NCBI GenBank assembly: GCA_019188255.1 | Contig: JAETXT010000002.1 | Location: 6,937,011-7,001,010 of the forward strand | Direction of reading: 5' to 3' | DNA: 64,000 nucleotides | DNA from: Verticillium longisporum | Taxonomy: Eukaryota > Ascomycota > Sordariomycetes > Glomerellales > Plectosphaerellaceae | Part shown: in pieces, positions 11,584 through 22,700 of the stretch | How positions within the stretch are numbered: the first letter of the stretch is position 1 | How the letters are laid out: the number at the start of each line of letters is the position of its first letter | Made by a program: the position numbers and the translations under genes | The notes under the pieces: model-generated | Seen by the model: only the letters and a program-made list of their open reading frames with translations | Told to the model about the DNA's origin: nothing | Databases searched by the model: none

Positions 11584-13077
11584 ATGGTCGATTTCACCGT
11601 TCCCGTATACGAGAAGCTGGCTTCTTGGAACCAAAATGCTCGTCGCGAATACATCAGCGCTTGCCTTTGTTTCCCTTACGACAACACCCACCCTCGCTCC
11701 GCCGTAATTCAACACCTCCAAGCCGCCGTGTCTCGATTACAGACAAAGCAACCAGTCATTGCCTCAAAGATCCATCTATACAGACAGTCAGGGATGTTGT
11801 ATCTGGCATATGACCCTCCGAATTGTTTTGAAACCGAGTTCTCAGTGGTCACCGTAGAGGAGCGCCCTGTTGATTCTTTGGGTGATGATTTCCCTCGTGC
11901 CTACCAAGAACTCCGAGATCTACAGTGGCCACCGGGCTTTTTCATGGACAAGCACCATGTTCTTGGGCTGGGCGACCTCAACACCTTCGCTCGTGCCAGG
12001 GCCTTCCGCCTGCAGGTCACTTTTCTGGAGGATGGTTTGCTCCTGTGGGTGCATCTCCACCACTCCATTGGTGATGCCGCATGTCTAAGTGCCGTCCTCG
12101 TCAGCCTCGCTGCGGAAACCTGCGGGGTCTCCGGCTCACTGTCCCCGCCCATGACGCCCTTCCAGCCAGCGACACTGGCAGCTTCTATCGCGCCTGACAT
12201 CTCGTGGCATGATCTCGTCACCTCGTGCCCCGAGCTCGGCCTCTTTCCAGAGAATACGCCCTTCGGCAGCGTCGCCACACCTCTGCCTCGGCTCGACCCC
12301 CCTACCCCCGCCGCCCGGCCTCATACGAGCGCCATATTCGTGATCAAGGCCGACGCGCTGCAGAATATCGGTGAGATGATCCGTCTCGTGAGCCATGTGG
12401 ATGCACCCCCCTCGGTCTTCGTCGTCTTGTCGGCCCTGACGTGGGCCTACATCGCTCGTGCGCGGTACAAGCACGAAGTGGCATATACCATGGCCACGCC
12501 CGAGGTGGCGACGCTGGGTCTGACCACGCACTGGCGGCAACATGCCTTCCAGAAAGAAGCGGCACCATACTTCGGCAATGCGTCAGCAGACGTGATTACA
12601 AGAGTTCCGCGGGATGTCCTCCTCGGGCTTTCCGGACACCCTAGCACGCCGGGCGGTCTGCCGGCTTGGTTACCTGCCGTGACGGAATCGATACAGGTGG
12701 CCTTCAAACACGTAGATGAGCCGTTTGTTGCCGTGAGAACGGCCATGATGGACAAGGCAGTGAGGGAGGGGAGAGTCTTGGGACGCACGACCTCCCCCTT
12801 CTTCGCTGGCGATCTCGAGATGGACTCATGGCGGAACTTAGGGGCGCACGCCCTGTGGAGGATTCCTGGGGTAGGTGTGGCCGAAGCCGATCGGGTGCGC
12901 ATCGTAGCTGGGAACACAGGCAGTGGCAGAGGGGCCCTCGTTCTGCCAGCGAAGCACGACGCGGATCATCTTGAGCTCTTGGTGACTCTTGCCGAAGGTT
13001 CGATGAAGGAACTGATGGCGTGCCAGGAATGGATGACCCTCGTAGATAGGGTGATCAGGGCAAACGGGGGAACTTGA
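11584..13077 (+). CDS. HXXXD-type acyltransferase (trichothecene-acetyltransferase/BAHD-like)
   Basis: An intronless frame of 497 residues, the usual size for the BAHD/CoA-dependent acyltransferase fold. The catalytic motif is LHHSIGDA with H160 and D164 (HxxxD), preceded by a hydrophobic strand (LLLWVH). The C-terminal structural motif DFGWG is not recognisable. The equivalent region, after a SWRNLG signature at about residue 418, reads ALWRIPGVG and is followed by VRIVAGNTGSG. Family members transfer acetyl or longer acyl groups from CoA onto hydroxyls of secondary metabolites, often in gene clusters. No tailoring or backbone enzyme lies nearby, so the substrate is unknown. A Zn2Cys6 regulator lies 2 kb downstream, past the Con-6 gene. 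No signal peptide is seen. Confidence 0.8.
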   Translation: MVDFTVPVYEKLASWNQNARREYISACLCFPYDNTHPRSAVIQHLQAAVSRLQTKQPVIASKIHLYRQSGMLYLAYDPPNCFETEFSVVTVEERPVDSLGDDFPRAYQELRDLQWPPGFFMDKHHVLGLGDLNTFARARAFRLQVTFLEDGLLLWVHLHHSIGDAACLSAVLVSLAAETCGVSGSLSPPMTPFQPATLAASIAPDISWHDLVTSCPELGLFPENTPFGSVATPLPRLDPPTPAARPHTSAIFVIKADALQNIGEMIRLVSHVDAPPSVFVVLSALTWAYIARARYKHEVAYTMATPEVATLGLTTHWRQHAFQKEAAPYFGNASADVITRVPRDVLLGLSGHPSTPGGLPAWLPAVTESIQVAFKHVDEPFVAVRTAMMDKAVREGRVLGRTTSPFFAGDLEMDSWRNLGAHALWRIPGVGVAEADRVRIVAGNTGSGRGALVLPAKHDADHLELLVTLAEGSMKELMACQEWMTLVDRVIRANGGT

Positions 13078-13221
13078 ACTTCGTTCATCCAGGTGATGTC
13101 ACGCAACTATTAGGCAGGTACCCTGTTAGGTCAGACTGTCGACAACAGGCTATCGGAAATAGAATGGCATTATTACACTCGGTATCTGAACAACAACAGG
13201 ATTCTCTTCCGTGAGAAGTGT

Positions 13222-13525
13222 TTAAACGACGCGGCTGCCCTCCAATGCATCGGCCGCGCTCTTACTGCGTGGGCCGTCCTCCTTGCCGTAGTGGTTGTTA
13301 GGTCCGCCGAGCTCCTCGATCGCCTTTCTGCTGTTCTCCTTGGACTCCTCGCTCGTGTCTGAGCATGTCAGTGGGTGAATTCCCCATGAGCTAGGATCAC
13401 GTTCACGTACTGGGGTTGGAGAGGTTGGCCTTGTGGCCAGAGATCTTGTTTGAGATGTCTTCCTTGCCCTGACCCAACTCCTGCATGTCGTTGGAGATGA
13501 CTGACTTGGCACCGGCGGCAGACAT
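13222..13525 (-). CDS. Con-6 (conidiation-specific protein 6) family small protein
   Basis: Two exons (13525-13411 and 13358-13222) with a 52-bp intron that has a GTACGT donor, a CTGAC branch site and a CAG acceptor; 83 residues. The spliced protein contains the Con-6 signature HKANLSNP joined across the intron to NTSEESKENSRKAIEEL. It ends in a hydrophilic, Gly/Lys/Ser-rich tail (GKEDGPRSKSAADALEG). Con-6 proteins accumulate during conidiation and in resting conidia; the biochemical role is unclear, and the small polar composition suggests a protective or disordered protein. Translation without removing the intron gives an unrelated N-terminus, so splicing decides the call. The gene is convergent with the acyltransferase, whose stop is 144 bp away. 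Confidence 0.88.
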
Positions 13526-15075
13526 TCTGAATGGATGTTTGAGACGAGGTTTCGTTAATGGTATTGTGAGTGATCAGAGTTGTAGATTGATTTGCGATGA
13601 AATGGTGCTGTAGAGCAGAATCCCAGGCTCATATACCTTCGCCAAGACTGTTTGCATATGACGTTGAGTGACCGTCTGGTTTCCCCGCTATTACAACACT
13701 GCCCAGCCCGCATGTTGGCTTGCTTGCTCACGCTGGCTATCTTGCCAAGAGGATCACAAACAACACGGCCATCGCGATTCAACGGCCAAGCCACCGCCGA
13801 CGGGTGACCATGTCACGACATGGGTTCGGAAGGCTGGGCCTATGTGGCCTATGAAATGGCCGCCACACCGTGGACGACGTGGACGACGTGGGTGTGCGAG
13901 AACGCGTCTGGAGTTGGCGAAGGTCTGGTTGTTGGCAGGGGCCTGACCCCCTTGACATCATGTCGGCGTCGAGTGGCTTGGCGATCGAGATCGACAGCGC
14001 ACCACTCATGTGCTGTTTGGTTCTGGCAATTGGCTTCCGCTGGTTTCACGAACCGAGATACTGCCACACGGTGACGTCGGATCGCTCAGTCGCAGTCGCC
14101 ATCCTCGCGCGTCCAAGCTAGGAAGTTATGATAGAGTGGTCCATCGTCAGTTGCCTAAAGCCGCCGCTCGGTTTGATGGCAAAGACGTCACACCTGGGAG
14201 CTCGGTCTTGAATGACTCTAGTGCACCGGTGGACTTTGCTCAGCTTGGCTAAACTGCCGACGAGCGGTTTTGGTGAAAACATGTCCCGGCGGTCGGCGGG
14301 CCGAAGGTATCCGCCAAGCCCGTGACTGTGCCGTGTCGAGGTTTGAAAGCGCGCCGCCACTCTTCGGGCCGTTAGGAAGGCGGGCGTGGGGCATCATCTG
14401 CCATGCGTCCTATGCCGGCGATCGTGTGGCTCTAGGTGGGCAGCTCTGGCGACGGAGTCCATGCCACCAGGTCTTTCGAATCACATGAAGAATCTCCCTA
14501 CTGACGCTCGAGATCCAAACTAACTACCTGATTACCTTTGCCCACCCCAACATTCAAAGATCAAACCTGTCTCGTACGACCATGGATCGGATATTGACGG
14601 AGCCAGTGAGGATATTCTCGCTGATCAAGAGCTCGGGCAGTTCGGCCAGTCGGGGATAACGACGGATCTCGGTGAATTCATACCAACTTCTCGGCCTCTT
14701 CGTCCAATCGGAGACTCCTGATGCTCGGTCTAAGGCGCGCTGTTACAACCAGCGGCGTTACATCCCCACCACTGACACGCTCATCGCAACAATTACGATG
14801 GACTCGGACACTCTGGCCACGGCGCCCGCAAAAAGTCTTCATAGCATTTCTTATCAGATTGTTTTAGTCTCCGAACGCAATTGCCGTTTGGTTCAAGGTT
14901 AGTTGACCGTTGCTGGTGCGGGTGCCTAGTCACATGCTCAGATTTCCTCCTTTCGAATGTCGAATCTCATTCACGGTCCTCGCCTCCACTCTCTGGTGAT
15001 ATCTCACGCCGACATTTAAGCCAACGTATTCACGGCATTAGACTGGTACGTGTGAAGGCCTGAGTTCTTCAGGCC
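13526..15075. other. Divergent intergenic region between the Con-6 and Zn2Cys6 genes
   Basis: About 1.55 kb between divergent genes, presumably holding both promoters. Several short open frames are present on both strands, but none shows a domain, splice structure or repeat that I can support. Confidence 0.55.
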
Positions 15076-17606
15076 TTGAACATACCGCAGATTCTCCACC
15101 AAAATTCGGTGGTTGGCCTCTCAACTCAATTCACCATGCCCATGCCCACAACCGAGCTGGGCGGCGTCCGTCCTTCTCAGGCCGAAAGAAAACGCCGACG
15201 TCCGGCCCTGGCCTGCGAGCAATGCCGTATGCGAAAGGTCAGGTGCGATAGAACCATGCCATGTGCGACCTGTACACGGTCACGGTCGACTGTCTGCACA
15301 TACGCACCCCAGCCGCTGACAGCAAAACGACCAGTGGTGCCGAGACAAGTCGCGCCGGCCACATCCAATCCCGCCACCGCTGCTTCCGACCACGTTGCGC
15401 CAGACATTGTTCGGCCCTCCCACGTCTCAGCCTCGGGCTCTATCCCCCCTCATACAGATCCCGACTGGTTTACCCCCTACCCCTCGAACCGGCCGGACCA
15501 CGAGCCGATCTTGACCCCGGAGAGCCTCCCTAGCACGTCCCCCACGGTCACTGCGCTCCTCGACCGGGTCAAGCAGCTGGAGCAGCAGCTCAACGTGGCA
15601 CTCCAGAAGAATGATGCGTCACGAGACTGCGCTGCCATGTGCAGGGACGAGCCACGCGAAGACGATCACACTCATCGTGGCCTTGTCGACAAAACGCGTT
15701 TATTTGGCCCCAGCCATTGGGCCAACGGGGTGACGATGGTAAGTCGAGACCTCGAATTTTATCTCCTCGACAAGAGCTGACCAGCTGCAGGTGGAAGGAA
15801 TCTTCAAGTTTCTCCATGGTGTCGAGGCCGATAAGACATCAAGGATGTACCAAGACATGGAGAGGTGCAAGAGCCTTGGCAGGCTTATCAAAGGTCAGCG
15901 CGTACCAGCTCTGACGAGCATCGTCATCGGGAAGAGTATACCCCAAAAGGACCTGGCGGACCAACTTGTCGACGCATACTTGCGAACGTTCGAATCAGTG
16001 TACAGAGTCGTCCACATACCATCCTTCAAAGCCGAGTATGAACGATACTGGGTCGATCCTTCAGCCGCCAACGAATCTTTCGTGGTACTTCTACAGCTGT
16101 GCATGGCCATTGGTGCCGCTTTCCAGGACGACACGTTCTCCTTGCGAACCATAGCTACTCAGTGGATCTATGAGGCTCAAGTCTGGCTCATGCTGCCGTG
16201 CGAGAAGTCAAAGATGTCCATCGTCGGCCTGCAAATACTATGCCTACTACACCTTGCCAAGAATACCACCAACATCGGCTCAGACCTCACATGGATTAGC
16301 GCCGGCGCTCTGCTGCGCACGGCAATGTACATGGGACTGCATGAAGACCCTAAGTGCATCGCCAAGATGTCGGCATTCCGTGCCGAGATGCGCCGCCGCC
16401 TCTGGGCCACTATCCTGGAGATCCTCCTGGCGTCCAGCATCAGCTCAGGCGGACCGCCCCTCATATCTCCCATGGATTACGATACGGAACCGCCGGCCAA
16501 CGTGGACGATGAACAGCTCATTGAGGATGCCGAGTCAGCCTTCCCGGTACCCAAGCCGTCCGAGGTCTATACGCAAATGTCTGTGCCGCGGGCCATGCTC
16601 GAGACCTTCCAGGTCCGTCTTGTGGTGGCCAAGCACATCAACGATATCCGTGCCAACGCCTCGTACAACGAAACGCTGCGCGTCAATGCCGACTTGACAG
16701 CCTCTCTCCAGGGTATGATGCGTCAGCTCAAGAAGCTTCACGAGGGCGGCGAGTTGAGCTCTTTCCAGCTGCGCTACGTCGAGTACACTACGTGGCGCTT
16801 CTTCATCGTCCTACACCGCCCGGCCCTCGCTCGGGCGCTGCGAAATCCCGTCTACTACTTCTCTCGCAAGGTGTGTGTCGACACGTGCCTCCTCCTCGCC
16901 AACAGCATGTTCGTTGCGCCCAAGTCCCTCGCACGCCTCGCCTCGCCAGCCGCCACACCCTCGGACATGGACGTACAACGTCTCTTCATCAACTGCGCGG
17001 GCAGCTACCGCTCAACAATGGTGCAGGGGGGCATGATCCTCGGCATGGAATACCTACTGGTCCTGCGAGAAAATAGCGGCTTCCACGCCACTGGCGCGGT
17101 GGGCGGCGGCACCGCCGAGCTCCGCGAGACGATCGATGCCGTCAAGCCTTGGTGCGCCAAGCGCGTGCGCGCAGGGGACACCAACATGAAGAGTTATCTT
17201 GCGTTCGTGTGGCTATCCGCCCAGATTGATTGCTTCGAAAGAGGCCTCTCCTCTGAAGAGACGGACGCGTTCACGGTGGAGGCAGTCGAGACAGAAATCA
17301 GCAAGTGTCACGACTGGCTGAAGACGCTGGCTGGGTGTGAGGAGACGTCTGTAGCGGGCGAGATGGCGTTTGACATGGCGCAGGACATCGATTTTGACGA
17401 TCTGGGGGGTTTCGACAAGATGAGCGATTGGGACTGGGGCGATCTGGTAAGTTCAGACACCAGTGTCGCATCGCGCACACCAACTTCCATGCTTTGTTTG
17501 ACCTGGGTGCGTGAGATTGATTGACTGACAAAACTAGTCCGCAAGTCAAGGTTTCAACTCGAGCTTTGATGTTAATGGCGCGTTCGGCGACGACAACATA
17601 CCCTAA
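15076..17606 (+). CDS. Zn2Cys6 fungal-specific transcription factor
   Basis: Three exons (15076-15738, 15791-17446, 17538-17606); introns of 52 and 91 bp both have GTAAGT donors. The protein has 795 residues from the first ATG; 15136 (MPMPTTELGG) is an equally reasonable start. The binuclear zinc cluster is ACEQCRMRKVRC then MPCATC and a final C, with cysteines 47, 50, 57, 63, 66 and 74. A short Leu-rich coiled coil (LLDRVKQLEQQL) at about residue 160 fits dimerisation. The fungal_trans middle-homology domain spans roughly residues 280-470 (AYLRTFESVYRVVHIPSF ... RLWATILEILLASS). The acidic C-terminus (DIDFDDLGGFD, DWDWGDL) could activate transcription. The target is unknown; a regulatory role for the nearby acyltransferase is a guess. 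This is the last gene before the AT-rich block. Confidence 0.88.
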
Positions 17607-18968
17607 ACAGGCTGACCGCTGTTATTTCCTTTTTACGGGTCTTTTCTGCCCGTGTTGTCAGTTGCAGGTGTCAGTGTGGCATTGGAAGAACAAAAGTTAT
17701 CACGGATGAGGCGACGGTCTTGATAGGGGGTTTTCTTCTACTGGGGAAGACCACTTCTCTCGGACATAAAGGTGCATTAATAAAGTTGAGAATTGTCGTG
17801 GAGCCCTTCTGTTGTGTTGAATAGGTACAATGGGCTTGTTCCCGTCATGCACATGAAAGCCTTGACCACAACCGCCAAATTTTGACAAGCTGACTCTCGA
17901 ACTGACCTCCAGCAAAAGGGTCCAAGACCCACGTCGAATATTGCTCCTCATTGACCAACAGCGATGTGTTCTGCCCAGGTCTGTAACATGATACATGTGG
18001 AATCGGTAAATTGTCGAGTATTCCAGTCAACTTCCTACTGTCGTTGACTCCAAAGGTTTAGAAGGCTGCTGGAGCGAATTTCCGTTGAACAGGCGAAGCT
18101 TTCAAAATGGATAGAGAATCTAGCCTCAAGCGCGGCGTAGTCTGCGCTGAGAGTCTGGAGCTCGAGGCCCAATGCTCTTCTTCTCACATTCTCGCCTGAT
18201 ATCACAAACGATGCGAAGAATCGGGTGCTTTCTTGTTTTGCCAAGGAACGTCATTTACATGATACTGCTGGACAATAATCCTTGAGGCCGACTTGGTCAG
18301 CTCAAAGTCATCCCCCTCGACCTGGGGTTTATTGGCAACTCGATGTTTCAAGACAGCAGGAGAGTCCCTGCAAGCGAGCTTCTTGCAACGCCTTTGGCTT
18401 GGTCACCTCCACATTAGTGACGCACGAGCGGGAAGCTGGTTCGGACGATCCTGAGTAGTTGGGCATAGGGCTGAGTCAAAGAGGCGAGTCAACCTTCGCA
18501 AGCGGCTAGTGACACGCTTTCTGGGGGGCGCGGAAATATGAGGAACAGGACATTAGCTCATATTCAGGCCTGTCCGTATGAGTTCCGCGAATCGGAAAAC
18601 AAATCTCTCTTTTGTACCCCTTGAGTTGTGGAGCAGGCCCCTGGAGTGGCTAGAGTCGAAATCAGATTTGTTATGCATCGCCAAAATGATGCCGAGATGA
18701 AGGCCAGCGACGCCTCCATCAACCCAAGTTGTAAAGCGGGCGCCACTGGTAGGGGGCGAAGGAAATAGATATAGAAGAGCTCCAGATTCGACTCCAACAT
18801 ATCTCTTGTTTCGTCTCACCAGTTCTTTACTACACTCTTTCGTTTTTTTAGCCACGTTCTTTTACACTTCGTTACTTTCTTTTCCAATAACGGGCTAGCC
18901 CTTTACATTCGTTCAACTTGAAGTCATCTCTAGTAAGAATATAGGATTATCACCGAAATATCTGCTAC
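17607..18968. other. Gene-free transition zone next to the AT-rich block
   Basis: About 1.36 kb between the Zn2Cys6 gene and the first LTR. A 100-codon minus-strand frame at 18,553-18,855 has no recognisable features. Composition is still mixed up to about 18,880 and turns AT-rich in the last 80 bp. No tRNA or repeat was recognised. Confidence 0.5.
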
Positions 18969-19730
18969 TATTAAAAGGGCTTTACTACTTACGTAAGCCC
19001 TAATTCATTACTTTAGCTATACCTAAGAGCTCTAAATAGGTAGGGTTAGTAATATAAGACTTATAATAATTATTAATACTATCTCTCTAAATTACTGCTA
19101 CCTATCTAATTTACTATTGCTTATCTAATTTATAGATTATATAGGCTATGAATTATATACTCGAGGGAATAGTAAATCCTAGCCCCGGTAATTACTATAG
19201 CGGTAAATCCTATATAATAATTACTAACCTAAGTAATCCTCTAATATTAATTTAATATTAGCTATCTTTTCTTTATAGATAGGATTACCTTAGGGACTAA
19301 TATTAAGCTCTACTAACTAGGTTAATAGCTACTCTAATACGCTTATAATATCTAGTCTCTAGTATATTAGATCTACTATCTTAATTTATAAAATAAATAA
19401 TATAAGCGAATAATAATAGGAGAATAATAGATAAAATAAGGAAAACGTAGCTTAATATTACTATTCCTATAATCGCTAAATCCTTAGTCTCTAGTATTAT
19501 AGATTAATTAAATTAGCTATTAAATAGCTTTTTAAGGAAACGAATTAAATTATAATTAAATAATAGAAATAGGCTATTAAGCCCTTTAATAAAGGAAATA
19601 AATAGTTACTTAAATAGTATTCTTATAATAGCTAGATATAAGCTCTTAAAGTATCTAAATCGCTAATTTATTGATTATTAATAGAGGAATAATTATTATT
19701 AGCCTTTATTAGGAATAATAGGATTAAATA
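18969..19730 (-). mobile_element. Truncated Ty1/copia fragment: 3' LTR plus adjoining internal sequence
   Basis: The LTR occupies 18,969-19,257 (289 bp). It starts TATTAA...AGGGCTTT, ends TTTAATA, and matches the LTRs at 31,407-31,695 and 38,655-38,943 except for RIP-type changes. Internal sequence matching 31,696 to about 32,210 continues to about 19,730, where similarity stops abruptly. By comparison with the better copies this is the 3' end of a minus-strand element. The boundary of the whole AT-rich block coincides with the LTR edge. Confidence 0.75.
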
Positions 19731-22700
19731 AGTTATATTATTACTATTACTATAATATTAGACCATTACCCTCTTTTAATATTAAAGCTTCTTATAATAG
19801 TTTATACTTCTTAGATATTCTACTTTATTATAGTCTCTACTCTTAATATAATCTAGAAGGAATCGAGAATTTATATACTAAGGATATAAAACTCTATTAA
19901 CTCTATTTAATATCTATTATAAGTAATTATTAATATTATTATAAATCTATTAAATATAGCGATATTATATTTATTAATATAATCTAATCGTTTATTTAAT
20001 ATATTTAAAACCTTTTATAATTATATATTCTTATTAGAGTTTTCGAATTCCTTACTTACTATTTAATAATTAACGAAGTATAGTATTATTATATTACTTA
20101 TTCCTATATTAATACTATTTCTTAATTAATAAACGTTTATAAAAAGGCTACTATTTACTAACTTAATATAAGGGTAGAGTAGTATTATAGAAACTAGCTA
20201 CTCTATATATAGTTGTTATATCTCTTAGTACTCTTAATATTACTTTTAGGACTTTAAATAGTTAATATATATAGAAATACTTCTATTTTATTCTCGATTA
20301 TATTAATAAAATATATATATATAGAAAGAACCTAAATATATATAATTTAAACTCAATATTAATTAAATTGTAAATAGCTTATAGCTTAATTAGAATAGTT
20401 CTATAACTTTCTATTTTAATTACTTTTAATTATATTTTCTATAAAGAGCATTAAGCTATCTAATATTATTACTATTAAGTCTATAAATATCTTTAAACTT
20501 AATTTAAATACTATTAATTAATTTAATTTACTTCTTAACTTCTAATAATCGACTATTAAAGGCTATAAATTATAGCTATCCCTCTTAGGTCTATTTATTA
20601 GCTTACTAATTACGGAAGCTATATAAAGTATACTATCTCTTATATTATAGTAAATATAATTAAAGCGAGATCTTAATCTAGCTCTATTAATAGCCCTAAT
20701 TTCTCTTTAGCTTTATTCTCCTTAACTATCTTATCTACCTTTAATTATTACTTTATTATAATAAAGAGTATAATATTAATTATCCCCTCTTTTAATAATA
20801 TCTTAAAGAAGCTATTTAGCTTTATAGGCCCTAAGCTATTAATAAAATATTAAAGTCCTATACTAGGTCTAATTACTATATAATTATATATAACTATTAT
20901 AAAGCCTTAAATAAACTTAATACGATTAAGATAGATAGTAATATATAAAGTTAACTCGATTAAGTTAATCCGAAACTTATAGATATAGGCAATTATTAAT
21001 TTATCTAGAACTTAATTATTAATCGGTTTTATTATAATGCTTTACTCTATTAGAAGGATATTAAAAAGTTTATTTAGGGTCTTATAATTAGAAAGTTTAT
21101 TTAGAGTTTTATTATCTTAGAATAGTATATTAATAAAAGTAAATAGATACTTCCTAGTCTTATAAGCTAAGAGGTACTATTAATATAATATAGGAAGGAC
21201 GATATATTTAAAAGTTATAAAAGAATTAAAATCGAAGTCCTTTAGGTCCTAGTTTTAGTATAGGTTCTAGGCTTTATAGGGAATAAGAGTAGCTAAATAT
21301 AAATATAAATTATTAGCCTATATAATATAAATATCCCTATTAATAGCTTATAGTATAACCTATTTAGTAATATAATATAATATAGATACGTCCTATTATA
21401 TATAGTCCTAGACTATATATACTTATAATAATAATTAAGACCTAGATAGGGACTATAAATAATACCTAATTGAAGGCTCTATTTAATAGCCCGCTTACTA
21501 AGTACCTCGAAATAACTTAGAGGAATAAGGTAAAGGGTTAATAGATAAGAAGTAATAGGAGTTTTTTTAACCCTTAGATATTTAATCTATCGATTAATAT
21601 ATTAATTTCGAAAGTTAATCTAATATTATTCTATTTCTTCCTAAATTAACCTATTAATATATTAGTAATATTATACTTAATAAGAGCTATATTAAATATA
21701 ATACTATATAAACTATTATAAGAAAGGGTTTTAAAGCTCTATTAAAGCTATTAATAAGGATACATTCGTAAATCTATAATTATCTTAATTTCGAACCCTT
21801 AATTACTACTATTCGATAGTTTTATCCTTTATCTATATATAGCGCTTAAAATTATAACCCTAATCTTTATATCGATAATCGTTTACTTATTAAGATTTAA
21901 AGTATATTTATAGCTATATTAAGGATCGCTCTATATTTATTATAGGATTTTCCTAATCGTTTTAATTCTAAGTATAAAGTAGTATAATAATATACTTTAT
22001 ATAACTAAGATTTAAATATATTTTAGCTATATCGTAACCTAGGAATATATATTTAAATTAAATTATAATAATATTAATTTAATAGAAAGACAGGTTTTAT
22101 TATTATTTAATTAGAATATTAATATTCCCGAATATAACCTCTATATTATATTTATATTAATCCTAATCTATTTAATAGCGGATATATAAGGTTTTATATA
22201 TTTAATATTAGGATAAGGGATATTAATTATACTAAGGATAGATTCTAGTATATATTAAATATAGATTAATAGGAAGCTATAAGAAAATTAATATTATACT
22301 ACTATTTAATTATAATAATCTATATTCTATATATATACTATACCTAATACCCTAACTATACTACCTACTTTATGATTAATTAAATTATTATTCTATTTAT
22401 ATATACTCTATATTAAATAAGCTAGCGATATTATTAAATATAGTTTTAGAAATATTAATATCGTCCATAATATACTCTATATATTTATCCTATACTATTA
22501 CTTCTATTATCTTATTTCCTATATATATTAAAATAATTCTATTATAGAATAGATTATTATTTAATTACTCCTTTATTTAGAAATATAATAGAGCGATAAT
22601 ACTATCTATATAATCTTTACTATTATCGTCTAGCCTAGTTCATCCTAGCCTAAAGTTATAATAGATTATATCGCCTTCTATATAAATCGTTTATAAGGGT

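Noticed and set aside
18553..18855. 100-codon minus-strand frame next to the AT-rich boundary
   Set aside because: No homology recognised and no supporting splice or promoter signals; a small orphan gene cannot be excluded but is not supported.
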